A stretch of 64,000 bases of DNA from assembly GCF_003403035.1 (NCBI RefSeq), contig NZ_QURN01000015.1, positions 1-64,000 of the forward strand. The letters run 5' to 3'. The notes under the pieces are model-generated. The model worked only from the letters and a program-made list of their open reading frames with translations, did not search any database and was not told the DNA's origin. This DNA comes from Mesorhizobium denitrificans (GTDB taxonomy: Bacteria; Pseudomonadota; Alphaproteobacteria; Rhizobiales; Rhizobiaceae). Made by a program: the position numbers and the translations under genes. Shown in pieces: positions 1 to 10,202 of the stretch (position 1 is the stretch's first letter; the number at the start of each line of letters is the position of its first letter).

Positions 1-93
1 CGCCGCCGTCAACGACGTCTTGCCATGGTCAACGTGACCAATCGTGCCAACGTTCACATGAGGCTTGTTACGCTCAAATTTACCTTTTGCCAT
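1..93 (-). CDS. tuf: Elongation factor Tu, 5' part only
   Basis: GTPase that delivers aminoacyl-tRNA to the ribosome. Only the first 31 codons lie in the window. The visible N-terminus runs from [16 protein letters not shown] into the P-loop region GHVDHGKT, which is diagnostic of EF-Tu. It lies 64 bases downstream of fusA on the same strand, the classical rpsL-rpsG-fusA-tuf (str) order, so it is probably the last gene of that operon. The start is the ATG at 93, preceded by GGAGACCTCAC. Many rhizobia carry two near-identical tuf copies; which copy this is cannot be told from 93 bases. Confidence 0.93.
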   Translation of the reverse strand, partial: MAKGKFERNKPHVNVGTIGHVDHGKTSLTAA

Positions 94-157
94 GTGAGGT
101 CTCCATTTCCTTCCAGCCCATCAGGGCGAATTAGCTTTCTAAGATAAGCCCTTGGAC

Positions 158-2248
158 TTACGCGTATTTCTTTTGAACTTCCTGCGCCACTGCGGTCGGA
201 ACCGGCTCATAGTGGTCGAACTGCATCGTGTACTGGGCGCGGCCCTGAGACATCGAGCGCAGATTGTCGACATACTTGAACATGTTCGCCAGCGGAACCA
301 TTGCGTTCACGACAACGGCTACGCCGCGCGTTTCCTGACCCTGGATCTGACCGCGACGGCTGTTGAGGTCGCCGATGACGTTGCCGACATAATCTTCCGG
401 CGTCACAACCTCGACCTTCATGATCGGCTCGAGCAATTGAACACCGAGCTTCGATGCAGCTTCACGGAAGCAGGCACGACCAGCGATTTCGAATGCGAGT
501 ACCGACGAGTCAACATCGTGGTAAGCGCCGTCGATCAGCGTCGCCTTCACGCCGATCATCGGGAAGCCAGCGAACGGACCGGAAGACAGAACAGTCTGGA
601 TACCCTTTTCGACGCCCGGCACGTATTCCTTCGGAACTGCACCGCCGACGATCTTGGATTCGAATACGAATTCTTCGCTCTCGGAGTTCGGCTCGAACAC
701 GAGCTTGACGCGAGCGAACTGACCCGTACCACCGGTCTGCTTCTTGTGGGTGTAATCTTCAGTATGCGAACGCGTGATCGTCTCACGATAAGCAACCTGA
801 GGCGCACCAACGTTTGCCTCAACCTTGAACTCGCGACGCATGCGGTCGACGATGATGTCGAGGTGAAGTTCGCCCATGCCAGCGATAATGGTCTGGCCGG
901 ATTCTTCATCGGTCTTGACCCGGAAAGACGGATCCTCAGCAGCAAGGCGATTAAGCGCGAGGCCCATCTTTTCCTGATCGCCCTTGGTCTTCGGCTCGAT
1001 CGCGATCTGGATAACCGGATCCGGGAATTCCATACGCTCAAGGATAACCGGCTTCAGAGGATCGCAAAGCGTATCGCCTGTGGTGGTTTCCTTGAGACCC
1101 GCGAGGGCAACGATATCGCCAGCAAAGGCTTCGTCGATATCTGCACGCGAGTTGGAGTGCATCTGCAACATGCGGCCGATACGCTCTTTCTTACCCTTGA
1201 CCGTATTGTCGAGCGAAACGCCCTTTGCGAGCTTACCCGAATAGATGCGGCAGAACGTCAGCGAACCAACGAATGGGTCGTTCATGATCTTGAACGCCAG
1301 CATCGAAAGCGGCTCATCGTCAGACGAGCGACGCTCGACTTCAGCTTCAGTCTTCGGGTCGATACCCTTGATGGCAGGAACGTCAACCGGCGAAGGCAGG
1401 AAGTCGACCACACCATCGAGAAGCGGCTGGACGCCCTTATTCTTGAAAGCCGAACCGCAGAACATCGGGAAGAACTTAACCGCGATGGTGCCCTTGCGGA
1501 TCAAAGCGCGAAGCTCATCATTGGTCGGCATCTTGCCTTCGAGATAGTTCTCAAGGGCAGTTTCGTCCATCTCGACCGCGATCTCGATCATCTTCTCGCG
1601 AAATTCTTCAGCTTTAGCCTGAAGATCAGCGGGAATCTCAACAACATCCCACTGTGCGCCGAGCGATTCATCGCGCCAGACGTACGCCTTCATCTCGATC
1701 AGATCGACAACACCCTTGAAATCATTCTCAGCGCCAATCGGCAACTGAACGGCAACCGCCGTCGCGCCAAGACGGCTCTTGATCATCTCGTAGGAGCGGT
1801 AGAAATCTGCACCGATCTTGTCCATCTTGTTGCAGAAGATCATGCGCGGGACGTGATACTTGTCAGCCTGACGCCAAACGGTCTCGGTCTGCGGCTCAAC
1901 ACCAGCATTTGCGTCGAGAAGCGCGATCGCGCCATCGAGAACGCGCAACGAACGCTCAACTTCAATGGTGAAGTCAACGTGGCCTGGCGTGTCGATGATG
2001 TTGAAGCGACGCATCTTTTCGTCACGGCCTTTCCAGAAGGTCGTGGTCGCAGCAGACGTAATCGTAATGCCGCGTTCCTGCTCCTGCTCCATCCAGTCCA
2101 TGGTCGCAGCACCGTCGTGCACTTCGCCGATCTTGTGCGACTTGCCGGTGTAGTAGAGTACGCGCTCAGTGGTCGTCGTCTTTCCAGCATCGATGTGAGC
2201 CATGATGCCGAAATTGCGGTAGTCTTCGATCTTATATTCGCGGGCCAT
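158..2248 (-). CDS. fusA: Elongation factor G
   Basis: Ribosomal translocase GTPase of 696 residues, full length for bacterial EF-G. The G1 motif AHIDAGKT is at residues 17-24, followed by DTPGH (G3) and NKMD (G4); domains II to V continue to the C-terminus. It starts at ATG 2248 with [10 protein letters not shown], 29 bases after rpsG, and tuf follows, so it is the third gene of the str operon and is presumably driven by the promoter in front of rpsL. Nothing is truncated or unusual. A 712-codon open frame on the opposite strand is a shadow of its codon bias. Confidence 0.98.
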   Translation of the reverse strand: MAREYKIEDYRNFGIMAHIDAGKTTTTERVLYYTGKSHKIGEVHDGAATMDWMEQEQERGITITSAATTTFWKGRDEKMRRFNIIDTPGHVDFTIEVERSLRVLDGAIALLDANAGVEPQTETVWRQADKYHVPRMIFCNKMDKIGADFYRSYEMIKSRLGATAVAVQLPIGAENDFKGVVDLIEMKAYVWRDESLGAQWDVVEIPADLQAKAEEFREKMIEIAVEMDETALENYLEGKMPTNDELRALIRKGTIAVKFFPMFCGSAFKNKGVQPLLDGVVDFLPSPVDVPAIKGIDPKTEAEVERRSSDDEPLSMLAFKIMNDPFVGSLTFCRIYSGKLAKGVSLDNTVKGKKERIGRMLQMHSNSRADIDEAFAGDIVALAGLKETTTGDTLCDPLKPVILERMEFPDPVIQIAIEPKTKGDQEKMGLALNRLAAEDPSFRVKTDEESGQTIIAGMGELHLDIIVDRMRREFKVEANVGAPQVAYRETITRSHTEDYTHKKQTGGTGQFARVKLVFEPNSESEEFVFESKIVGGAVPKEYVPGVEKGIQTVLSSGPFAGFPMIGVKATLIDGAYHDVDSSVLAFEIAGRACFREAASKLGVQLLEPIMKVEVVTPEDYVGNVIGDLNSRRGQIQGQETRGVAVVVNAMVPLANMFKYVDNLRSMSQGRAQYTMQFDHYEPVPTAVAQEVQKKYA

Positions 2249-2277
2249 AATGCTGCCTCTTGTCTCTCGCGCGCCAA

Positions 2278-2760
<483 letters not shown>

Positions 2761-2817
2761 TCAATCTTCGTCGACCCGACGCTTCAAAAAGAAAGCGCCG
2801 AAGCCGGGAGGAATTCC

Positions 2818-3189
2818 TTACTTCGGACGCTTCGCGCCGTATTTCGAACGGCGCTGCTTACGGTTCTTCACGCCTTGGGTGTCGAGCACGCCACGAATGA
2901 TGTGGTAGCGCACACCCGGAAGATCTTTCACACGACCGCCGCGGATCATAACAACCGAGTGCTCCTGGAGGTTATGCCCCTCACCCGGAATATAACCGAT
3001 CACTTCGAAGCCATTGGTCAGGCGGATCTTCGCAACCTTGCGCAATGCCGAGTTCGGCTTCTTCGGCGTCGTGGTATAGACGCGCGTGCAAACGCCACGC
3101 TTCTGCGGGTTCTGCTGCATCGCAGGGACCTTGTTGCGCTTCACCGGCGCGGTGCGCGGCTTGCGGATCAGCTGGTTTACGGTAGGCAT
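2818..3189 (-). CDS. rpsL: 30S ribosomal protein S12
   Basis: Decoding-centre protein of 123 residues, first gene of the str operon. The conserved segment [11 protein letters not shown] carries Lys43, and [13 protein letters not shown] carries Lys88, so both classical streptomycin-resistance positions are wild type. The start is ATG 3189, preceded by GAGGAAGGTTTA, a good Shine-Dalgarno sequence. A promoter about 250 bases upstream implies a long untranslated leader. Confidence 0.98.
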   Translation of the reverse strand: MPTVNQLIRKPRTAPVKRNKVPAMQQNPQKRGVCTRVYTTTPKKPNSALRKVAKIRLTNGFEVIGYIPGEGHNLQEHSVVMIRGGRVKDLPGVRYHIIRGVLDTQGVKNRKQRRSKYGAKRPK

Positions 3190-3676
3190 TAAACCTTCCT
3201 CTTGTCTCTCAATCTCGTGTCACAAGCCTTTTCGAGGCCGCTTTGAACGTCGCAGATCCATACGCAAATTCGGGCACAAAACCGTAATCACGGTTCCCGC
3301 CCGAACAAATCGCAGAGGAAGCATTACTGCTTCATGCACGCCGGAAATGTCTTTCGTTCGTAAAACGAACCCTGTTTGAGGCAAACTCCAGAGCGGGACG
3401 CCCCGGAAAAGAAAGCCTCACATCGGCTCAGACGTCGCGGCTTCTACTCGTAAGCCCCTGCCCCGTCAAGTCCGCGGTCCGAAAAAACGCGATCTCGGAC
3501 CAACTGCCAGCCATGCAAAAATAGAACGCAACTTTGTTTCGTATTTCAGCAGTCACAGCAACAAAATAACAACGGCTCAGAAGCCCACAGTAGGAATGCC
3601 CGCGAACCATGCCTATATGGATTCGGTCAGATGGAAATTCCATACTGATTCCAAGCAGAAAGAGAATCATTTTCAA
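3190..3676. other. Intergenic region between rpsL and a divergent small gene
   Basis: This 487-base gap separates rpsL (minus strand) from the small gene at 3677 (plus strand). It contains the str promoter at 3441-3469 and the rpsL leader. No additional gene with convincing coding character was seen. The upstream in-frame codons 3596-3676 of the plus-strand gene are judged not to be translated. Confidence 0.5.
3441..3469 (-). promoter_or_regulatory. Probable promoter of the rpsL-rpsG-fusA-tuf operon
   Basis: Read on the minus strand there is TTGACG (3469-3464), a 17-base spacer and TAGAAG (3446-3441). This fits the alphaproteobacterial housekeeping sigma consensus well and points towards rpsL, whose start codon is at 3189. 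Transcription would begin near 3434 and give a leader of about 245 bases. Start site and strength are inferred, not measured. Confidence 0.55.
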
Positions 3677-3946
3677 ATGAATGACAACGAGCCGCCGGTC
3701 ATCTGGATCATCGTAGGGCGAGTCACCCGCCGCAAAGGCGGGGAGGAATCAGAAGTGCATGTGCTGCTGCAGGCGCCGGATGAAGATTCGGCCGTGCGCA
3801 TCGCTCTCAACGGATTGCAGAGCGAAGGATTTGCGGAAGCGCAGCTCGACCAGATCGGCGAACTGGAAGACGAGCCCGATGACGAGCCCTATCTGTCCGC
3901 CTATCAGGGCGCGCTTGAAGGCGAAGTCGCTATTGTAATGGCGTGA
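3677..3946 (+). CDS. Small acidic protein of unknown function
   Basis: An 89-residue protein beginning MNDNEPPVIWIIVGRV, with no signal peptide or membrane span. The middle (about residues 25-55: EVHVLLQAPDEDSAVRIALN) looks like a compact alpha/beta fold, and the C-terminal half is rich in Asp and Glu. I chose ATG 3677 because AGAAAGAG lies about 12 bases upstream; the open frame extends to an ATG at 3596, but that extension is basic and unlike the rest. It ends 4 bases before the end of prfB, which faces it, so the two converge. I do not recognise the family and assign no function. Confidence 0.6.
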   Translation: MNDNEPPVIWIIVGRVTRRKGGEESEVHVLLQAPDEDSAVRIALNGLQSEGFAEAQLDQIGELEDEPDDEPYLSAYQGALEGEVAIVMA

Positions 3947-3950
3947 CCGC

Positions 3951-5082
3951 TCAGTCGAGGTCTTTGACCTCGACGCCCGCCCCACCTTCAATACGGTGCG
4001 CGAGGCTGGCTTCCATGAAACCATCAAGGTCACCGTCAAGAACGTCTGACGGGCTGGTGGATTCAACGCCTGTACGAAGATCCTTCACGAGCTGATACGG
4101 CTGCAGCACATAAGAGCGAATCTGGTGACCCCAACCAATATCGGTCTTGGACGCCTGCTCCGCATTTGCGGCAGCTTCGCGCTTTTCCAGTTCAACTTCA
4201 TAGAGGCGTGAGCGCAGCATCTCCCACGCCTTCGCGCGGTTCTGGTGCTGCGAACGTCCAGCCTGACAGGCAACAGCGATTCCTGTCGGAATATGCGTGA
4301 TACGCACGGCCGAGTCGGTCGTGTTGACGTGCTGACCACCCGCACCTGACGAGCGGTAGGTGTCGATGCGCACTTCCGATTCAGGAATATCGATCTCGAT
4401 CGTATCGTCGATAACCGGATAGACCCACGCGCTGGAAAACGATGTATGCCGCCGCGCATTCGAATCATAAGGCGAAATGCGCACGAGCCGATGCACGCCT
4501 GACTCGGTTTTCAGCCAGCCATAGGCGCTCTGCCCCTTGATAAGCAGCGTTGCGGATTTGATGCCAGCTTCTTCACCGTCATGCATTTCCAGCACTTCAA
4601 CCTTGAAGCCGCGCCGCTCAGCCCAGCGGGTATACATGCGCAACAGCATGTTCGCCCAATCCTGGCTTTCGGTGCCGCCGGCGCCCGCATGAATTTCGAG
4701 ATAAGTATCGTTGCCGTCGGCTTCGCCGGAAAGCATCGTTTCGATCTGGCGCTCGCGCACCTCGCCGGCCATCGATTTGATGGAAGCCTCGGCGTCTGTG
4801 ACGATGCTTTGATCGCCCTCCATTTCGCCAAGTTCGATCAGTTCCATATTGTCGGAGAGCGATTGCTGCAATCGCTTCACCGCGCCAATGCCGTCATCGA
4901 GCGTCTGGCGCTCGCGCATCAGCTTTTGCGCTTCCTGCGGATTGTTCCAAAGATCGGCTTCTTCAGAGCGCGCGTTCAGGTACTCAAGTCGTTTTACGGC
5001 TTGATCCCAGTCAAAGATGCCTCCTCAGCAGGGTTACGCCCTGCTTGATTTCATCGATGAGGTTTTGAGTTTCCGCACGCAT
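3951..5082 (-). CDS. prfB: Peptide chain release factor 2, expressed by programmed +1 frameshift
   Basis: Class I release factor that reads UGA and UAA and triggers hydrolysis of peptidyl-tRNA. The gene starts at ATG 5082; after 23 codons the zero frame meets TGA at 5013-5011. A +1 shift on CTT-TGA-C skips base 5013 and continues in the frame ending at 3951, giving 376 residues (join 5082-5014 and 5012-3951). The catalytic GGQ motif is in [12 protein letters not shown]. The codon-recognition tripeptide is SPY rather than the SPF of E. coli. The product autoregulates frameshifting because it competes at the in-frame UGA. It converges on the small gene ending at 3946. Confidence 0.96.
5010..5025 (-). 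promoter_or_regulatory. prfB recoding signal (Shine-Dalgarno-like AGGAGG, slippery CTT, TGA-C)
   Basis: Minus-strand sequence AGGAGG (5025-5020), CAT, CTT (5016-5014), TGA (5013-5011), C (5010). The internal Shine-Dalgarno element sits three bases before the slippery CTT and the stop has the weak C context, the same geometry as the E. coli prfB site. Low RF2 would slow termination at this UGA and favour the +1 shift. Confidence 0.93.
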
Positions 5083-5145
5083 CAGCGAGATTCTTCCGTT
5101 GTGTGGCCGCTACATAAGGGGCGAGACGCGACGTGTAAAGCTGCC

Positions 5146-5757
5146 TCAGCTGTAGCCGGCATACCGTCCGGGCCGATGATTTTGCGCCAAAATCATATTG
5201 ATGATCACTGCGCCAAGCACGGACAGCGCGACCTTATCCGCGGGCAAAATGAAAAGCGCTATGGCCAGAATGACCAGATCGATCGCAAGCTGCACATAGC
5301 CTGCGCGCCAGCCGAGCTTTTCCTGCATCCAGATGGCGAGAATATTGATGCCGCCAAGCCCGGTGCGATGTCGGAACAGGATCAGCATTCCCATGCCGAT
5401 CAAGCATCCGCCCGCAACGCTCGCGTAAAGTGGCGAAAGTTCAGAAAACTGCACCCATTGGGGCGTGTAGCGCACAAACAGCGAAACAAGACTGACCGCA
5501 ATGAATGTGCGCAATGTGAACGGCCAGCCCATACGCCAGACCGCAAGAATATAGAACGGCAAATTCACCAGCGAAAAGACGACAGCGAAGCTCCAGCCGG
5601 TCGAATACTGCAGCAGCAGCGCCAGGCCGGAATTGCCGCCCAGCGCCAGCATTGCGTGTGAATACATGGCAACGCCCAGCGAAACGATCAGCGAGCCTGT
5701 CAGTATGGCTTGCGCGTCTTCAAATAAGGTGTGGCGTTCCAAGGCAGCTTTGGACAT
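5146..5757 (-). CDS. YitT-family integral membrane protein
   Basis: A 203-residue polytopic protein with about five to six hydrophobic segments and the small-residue signature LALGGNSGLALLLQY typical of the YitT/DUF161 family. Its transport substrate is unknown. The C-terminal NMILAQNHRPGRYAGYS is probably cytoplasmic. I placed the start at ATG 5757 (MSKAALERH) because the 28 codons upstream are basic and unlike a membrane protein N-terminus. It lies 63 bases upstream of prfB on the same strand but is probably transcribed independently. Confidence 0.75.
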   Translation of the reverse strand: MSKAALERHTLFEDAQAILTGSLIVSLGVAMYSHAMLALGGNSGLALLLQYSTGWSFAVVFSLVNLPFYILAVWRMGWPFTLRTFIAVSLVSLFVRYTPQWVQFSELSPLYASVAGGCLIGMGMLILFRHRTGLGGINILAIWMQEKLGWRAGYVQLAIDLVILAIALFILPADKVALSVLGAVIINMILAQNHRPGRYAGYS

Positions 5758-5869
5758 GAATGCGGTCCGGTGAGAATCTCGTCGGTGCCAACTACAAGGT
5801 CGCAGAGCAAAGCGAAAGTCGCATTTCGAACCTGCGCACACGTTCGCGATCTTCAGAGGAATATACGAA

Positions 5870-6244
5870 ATGTTTTATGCGATATTAGCTTATCACGTCG
5901 AAGGGGCAATCACGCAGCTCTCGCCAGAAGAAGACGCTGAGTTGATGAAGCATCTCATCAACATCAATACGCGGCTGGAAAGTGAGGGTAAACTCGGCCC
6001 TGCAGCACGGCTCGATTTCACACAGAGTGCCGTGACCGTGCGCGGCAAATCCAACGCAGATGTTTTTGACGGACCGTTCGCAGAAACGAAGGAGCAGTTG
6101 CTGGGCTTATATATTTTAAACTGCGCATCGCGCGATGAGGCCGTGGCAATCGCGCAGGAGTTCAAGGCCGTGAACCCCAGCGCGACTTACGAAATACGGC
6201 CCATTTCTTATTTCGCGCCAGGCGTATCGCTAGCCGGAGATTAG
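5870..6244 (+). CDS. YCII-related (DGPF) domain protein
   Basis: A 124-residue soluble protein with the alpha+beta YCII fold. The family hallmark DGPFAETKEQLLG is present at about residues 67-79. These dimeric ferredoxin-like proteins are related to muconolactone isomerase-like enzymes, but the reaction of this subgroup is unknown; stand-alone members are often found near sigma-70/ECF factors, which is not the case here. The start is ATG 5870, with GAGGAATA upstream. It converges on coxM across a strong hairpin. Confidence 0.8.
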   Translation: MFYAILAYHVEGAITQLSPEEDAELMKHLININTRLESEGKLGPAARLDFTQSAVTVRGKSNADVFDGPFAETKEQLLGLYILNCASRDEAVAIAQEFKAVNPSATYEIRPISYFAPGVSLAGD

Positions 6245-6271
6245 TGCTCGGAGGCTTCCGCCCCCGAGCAC
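6244..6271. terminator. Hairpin between convergent YCII and coxM genes
   Basis: GTGCTCGG (6244-6251) pairs with CCGAGCAC (6264-6271); the interior GGC/GCC can extend the stem around a TTCC loop. It sits exactly between two convergent stop codons, so it probably stops transcription from both sides. T-tracts are short (TTTATGCTTTATG on the plus strand), so efficiency is uncertain. Confidence 0.55.
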
Positions 6272-6283
6272 CCTGTTTATGCT

Positions 6284-7078
6284 TTATGCGTTTGCCTGAG
6301 CGACAGCGCGCTTCGCCATCGCCAAGATCAGCGCTGCGCGATAGTCTGACGAAGCGTGCATATCTTCCATCAGCGAGCCGGATGGCACTTTCACGCCCTC
6401 CAGTGCTGATGCTTCGAATTTCTTCGAAAGCGCTGCTTCGATTTCCTTGGAGCGGAAAACTCCGTCATCCCCTGCGCCCGTCACAGCGGCGCGAACTCCA
6501 TCCTTGCCCTTCGTTACAAAAACGCCGGTCATGGCGTAGCGCGACGCTGGGTTGGGAAACTTTGCGTAGCCGGCCTTAGCAGGTACGGTGAAGCTGACGG
6601 AGGTTACGATTTCGCCATCCTTCAAAGCCGTTTCAAAAAGGCCCTTGAAGAATTTGTCAGCCGGAAGCGACCGCTTGTTCGTAGTGATCGTTGCGCCAAG
6701 CGCGAGCATAGCCGCCGGATAGTCGGCCGCCGGGTCATTATTGGCAATCGAGCCGCCAATAGTGCCGCGATGGCGAACAGCCGGATCGCCAATCAACCCC
6801 GCCAGATAGACAATCGCAGGGCAGGCTTTCGCCAGCTTGGCATCGGTCGCCACTTCATAATGAGTGGTGCCCGCGCCGATGGTCACTGTCTTGCCTGAAA
6901 CGGTGATGCCTTTCAGGTCTTTGATGTGTGTCAGGTCCACAAGGTCTGACGGCGCGGCAAGGCGCGTTTTCATTGCCGGGATAAGCGTCATGCCACCCGA
7001 CAGATATTTCGCGTCACCCTTGCCGAGCTTGGCGGCATCAGCCACCGATTTCGCGCGATGATAGTTGACTGCATACAT
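6284..7078 (-). CDS. coxM: Xanthine dehydrogenase/CO dehydrogenase-family FAD subunit (CoxM-like)
   Basis: Medium subunit of a molybdenum hydroxylase, 264 residues. It has the FAD-binding signatures KYLSGGMTLIPAMK near the N-terminus and TIGGSIANNDPAADYPAA in the middle. FAD receives electrons from the two 2Fe-2S clusters of CoxS and passes them on. The start is ATG 7078, with GGAAGGAGACACGACC just upstream; the open frame goes further but lacks this support. It is the third gene of a coxS-coxL-coxM operon (22-base gap from coxL). The substrate is not established; see coxL. Confidence 0.88.
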   Translation of the reverse strand: MYAVNYHRAKSVADAAKLGKGDAKYLSGGMTLIPAMKTRLAAPSDLVDLTHIKDLKGITVSGKTVTIGAGTTHYEVATDAKLAKACPAIVYLAGLIGDPAVRHRGTIGGSIANNDPAADYPAAMLALGATITTNKRSLPADKFFKGLFETALKDGEIVTSVSFTVPAKAGYAKFPNPASRYAMTGVFVTKGKDGVRAAVTGAGDDGVFRSKEIEAALSKKFEASALEGVKVPSGSLMEDMHASSDYRAALILAMAKRAVAQANA

Positions 7079-7100
7079 GGTCGTGTCTCCTTCCTCGCGC

Positions 7101-9449
7101 TCAGTTCTTGGCCTGAAGTGCGCGCCACACGCGCTGTGGCGTGGCAGGCATTTCAAGGTTGTTGGTGCCGATTGCATCGGTAATCGCATTGATCACCGCA
7201 GGCGTGGAGCCAATGGCGCCAGCCTCGCCGCAACCTTTGATGCCAAGCGGATTGCCCGGACATGGCGTATTCTGGTGCGAAACCTCGAACGACGGCAGAT
7301 CGTCTGCGCGCGGCATGCAATAGTCCATATAGCTGGCTGTCAAAAGCTGCCCGCTGGATGGATCGTAGTTTGCGCCTTCAAGCAGCGCCTGACCAACGCC
7401 CTGCGCAATGCCGCCATGCACCTGACCTTCGACAATCATCGGATTGATGATGTTGCCGAAATCATCAGCCGCAACGAATGCCAGAATGTCGGTCTTTCCG
7501 GTGTCAGGATCGACTTCCACCTCGCAGATGTAGCAGCCAGCCGGGAACGTGAAGTTCGTCGGATCGTAGAAGGCTGTCTCCTTAAGACCCGGCTCCATGC
7601 CGCCCGGAAGATTGTGCGCGGTGTAGGCCGCGAGCGCCATCTGGAACCACGGAACATTCTTGTCCGTGCCTGCCACTTTCAGCGCACCGTTTTCAACGAC
7701 GATATCACTCTCGTCCGCTTCCAGCAGATGCGCGGCAATCTTCTTTGCCTTGGCTTCCACCTTGTCCAGCGCCTTGACGATGGCCGACATGCCGACCGCG
7801 CCGGAGCGCGACCCATACGTACCCATACCCATCTGCACCTTGTCGGTGTCGCCGTGTACGATTGAAACGCTATCCAGCGGCACACCAAAACGCTCGGAAA
7901 CAAGCTGCGCGAAGGTCGTTTCGTGACCCTGTCCATGGCTGTGCGAGCCGGTCAAAACCTCGATGGTTCCAACGGCGTTCACGCGCACCTCGGCAGATTC
8001 CCAAAGGCCCACGCCTGCACCCAACGAGCCAACCGCGGCAGACGGCGCGATGCCGCAAGCTTCGATATAATTGCTCATGCCGATGCCGCGCAGCTTGCCG
8101 CGCTTGGCAGATTCGGCTTTGCGCTTTTCAAAGCCCTTGTAGTTGATCGCTTCCAACGCCGCATCCAGCGAAGCGGCATAGTTGCCCGCATCATAGTTCA
8201 TGATAACCGGCGTCTGGTGCGGGAACTGCGTGATGAAATTCTTGCGGCGCAGTTCTGCGGGAGAAACGCCAAGTTCGCGCGCGGCAGTTTCCATGGTGCG
8301 TTCCAGCACATAGGTTGCTTCTGGACGCCCTGCCCCGCGATACGCATCGACCGGCGAGGTGTTTGTATAAACCGCCCGGACATTGGCGTGGATAGCCGGG
8401 AAATTGTACTGGCCCGAAAGCAGCGTCGCATAAAGATATGTCGGCACCGACGACGAGAACAGCGACATATATGCGCCGAAGTTTGCAATCGTATCGACCT
8501 TAAGACCGATGACATGGTTGTCCTTGTCAAAGGCCATCTGCACTTCCGTTACGTGGTCGCGGCCATGAGCGTCAGTCAGGAAGCTCTCGGTGCGGTCGGC
8601 AACCCACTTCACCGGCACGCCAGCCTTCTTGGAAGCCCAGCAGCACACCACCTCTTCCGGGTAGATGAAGATTTTTGATCCGAATCCGCCGCCGACATCC
8701 GGCGCGATCACGCGCAGCTTGTTCTCCGGCGCGACATTGTAAAACGCGCTCATCACGAGGCGCGCCACATGCGGATTCTGGGAGGTGGTCCAGCAGGTGA
8801 AGTGATCTTCCGCCTTGTCGTACTGGGCGAGCGCTGCGCGCGGCTCCATTGCGTTCGGCACGAGGCGATTATTCACAATGTGCATTTTGGTGATGTGCGC
8901 CGCCTTTTTCAGCGCCGCATCGGTCGCAGCCGCATCGCCGATTTCCCAATCATAGATCAGGTTGTTGTCCGCTTCCGGGTGAAGCTGCGGCGCACCTGCC
9001 TTTAGCGCGTCAACAGCTGTGGTAACGGCCTTGCGCTCCTTATAGGTTACGTTGACGGCTTCCGCCGCGTCGCGCGCCTGTCCTTTGGTGTCGGCAATCA
9101 CGATCACCACCGCATCGCCAACATAGCGCACGCGATCCACCGCCAGCGGCGACCATGCGCCCATCTTCATCGGCGTGCCGTCCTTGGAATGGATCATCCA
9201 TCCACAGATCAGATTGCCGATGCCATCGGCCTTCAACTCCTTGCCGGTCAGCACTGCAACGACGCCGGGCATGGCTTGCGCCGCCTTCACGTCGATCTTC
9301 TTGATATCTGCGTGTGCATGGGGGCTGCGCACAAACACGGCATGCTTCATGCCGGGAACAACCATGTCGTCCGTGTAGCGGCCCGAACCGGTGATAAATC
9401 TCTTATCTTCTTTACGCGCCACGCGGGCGCCAATGCCTTCCATTCCCAT
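7101..9449 (-). CDS. coxL: Molybdopterin-binding large subunit, form II CoxL-like
   Basis: Catalytic subunit of 782 residues, the usual size. It carries [11 protein letters not shown] in the molybdopterin region, AYRGAGR at about residues 369-375, and KGCGEAG near the C-terminus supplying the catalytic Glu. AYRGAGR is the signature of form II (putative CO dehydrogenase) enzymes; true form I CODH has AYxCSFR. The S-L-M gene order also fits form II. CO oxidation is therefore not assured, and another small or aromatic substrate is possible. The start is ATG 9449, eight bases after GGAGG; the TTG five codons earlier overlaps that ribosome site. No coxDEFG accessory genes follow. Confidence 0.9.
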   Translation of the reverse strand: MGMEGIGARVARKEDKRFITGSGRYTDDMVVPGMKHAVFVRSPHAHADIKKIDVKAAQAMPGVVAVLTGKELKADGIGNLICGWMIHSKDGTPMKMGAWSPLAVDRVRYVGDAVVIVIADTKGQARDAAEAVNVTYKERKAVTTAVDALKAGAPQLHPEADNNLIYDWEIGDAAATDAALKKAAHITKMHIVNNRLVPNAMEPRAALAQYDKAEDHFTCWTTSQNPHVARLVMSAFYNVAPENKLRVIAPDVGGGFGSKIFIYPEEVVCCWASKKAGVPVKWVADRTESFLTDAHGRDHVTEVQMAFDKDNHVIGLKVDTIANFGAYMSLFSSSVPTYLYATLLSGQYNFPAIHANVRAVYTNTSPVDAYRGAGRPEATYVLERTMETAARELGVSPAELRRKNFITQFPHQTPVIMNYDAGNYAASLDAALEAINYKGFEKRKAESAKRGKLRGIGMSNYIEACGIAPSAAVGSLGAGVGLWESAEVRVNAVGTIEVLTGSHSHGQGHETTFAQLVSERFGVPLDSVSIVHGDTDKVQMGMGTYGSRSGAVGMSAIVKALDKVEAKAKKIAAHLLEADESDIVVENGALKVAGTDKNVPWFQMALAAYTAHNLPGGMEPGLKETAFYDPTNFTFPAGCYICEVEVDPDTGKTDILAFVAADDFGNIINPMIVEGQVHGGIAQGVGQALLEGANYDPSSGQLLTASYMDYCMPRADDLPSFEVSHQNTPCPGNPLGIKGCGEAGAIGSTPAVINAITDAIGTNNLEMPATPQRVWRALQAKN

Positions 9450-9488
9450 GAGGTTTTCCTCCAAACCGTAAGAACAGTGGGTAGCGCG

Positions 9489-9992
9489 TCAGGCCGCTTT
9501 GGCCCGGCCTTTGCCTTTAGTGCTCTTGGCCATTTCCTTTGACGCAGCAAGCACTGCCTTGACGATGTTATGATAGCCCGTGCAGCGGCAGATATTGCCT
9601 TCCAGTTCGGCGCGAACGGTGGCTTCGTCCAGTCCTTCAGGGTGGCGATTGATCATATCGATAGCCGACATAATCATGCCCGGCGTGCAGAAGCCGCATT
9701 GCAGGCCGTGATGCTCACGGAACGCTGCCTGCACAGGGTGCAGATCCGCGCCGTTCGCCAATCCTTCGATAGTCATGATTTCAGAACCCGACACCTGCAC
9801 CGCAAGCAGCGTACAGGACTTCATCGCCTTGCCGTCGACATGCACAAGGCATGCGCCGCATTGGGATGTATCACACCCGACATGGGTGCCGGTCAGGCCG
9901 AGATTTTCTCGCAGAAAATGCACAAGCAAGGTGCGGTCCTCGACCGTTCCTTGCACCTTGCGACCGTTCACGGTCATGGAAATTTCGGACAT
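9489..9992 (-). CDS. coxS: 2Fe-2S subunit of molybdenum hydroxylase (CoxS-like)
   Basis: Small iron-sulfur subunit of 167 residues. Cys40, Cys45, Cys48 and Cys60 form the plant-type ferredoxin cluster, and Cys99, Cys102, Cys135 and Cys137 (CGFC and CRC) form the second, alpha-helical cluster, so both sites are intact. It would transfer electrons from the molybdenum centre of CoxL to the FAD in CoxM. It is first in the operon, 39 bases before coxL. The start ATG 9992 is preceded by GGGGAGGAACA. Confidence 0.92.
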   Translation of the reverse strand: MSEISMTVNGRKVQGTVEDRTLLVHFLRENLGLTGTHVGCDTSQCGACLVHVDGKAMKSCTLLAVQVSGSEIMTIEGLANGADLHPVQAAFREHHGLQCGFCTPGMIMSAIDMINRHPEGLDEATVRAELEGNICRCTGYHNIVKAVLAASKEMAKSTKGKGRAKAA

Positions 9993-10202
9993 TGTTCCTC
10001 CCCTGGCTGTGCCGGGAGTGGTGCCCCAGCACTGGCGGTTCTGTGCCGCCGCGATCGGCTAATGGTAGTGAACCCAACATGCGGACTGTGCCGCTGGCTA
10101 ATGCAGCGTTCTATTGTACTTTAGGTCAGAAAATGCTCTGCATTGGCAAGCGGGCATAGAAGGGTCGTTCGACGGCTCGCACGCCACCCAACGCGCGGAT
10201 GA

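Noticed and set aside
3596-3676. 27-codon N-terminal extension of the small gene at 3677
   Set aside because: The extension is basic and differs in composition; a ribosome-like site precedes ATG 3677.
7101-9464. Start of coxL at TTG 9464 (five codons earlier)
   Set aside because: That TTG overlaps the GGAGG ribosome site; ATG 9449 is correctly spaced from it.
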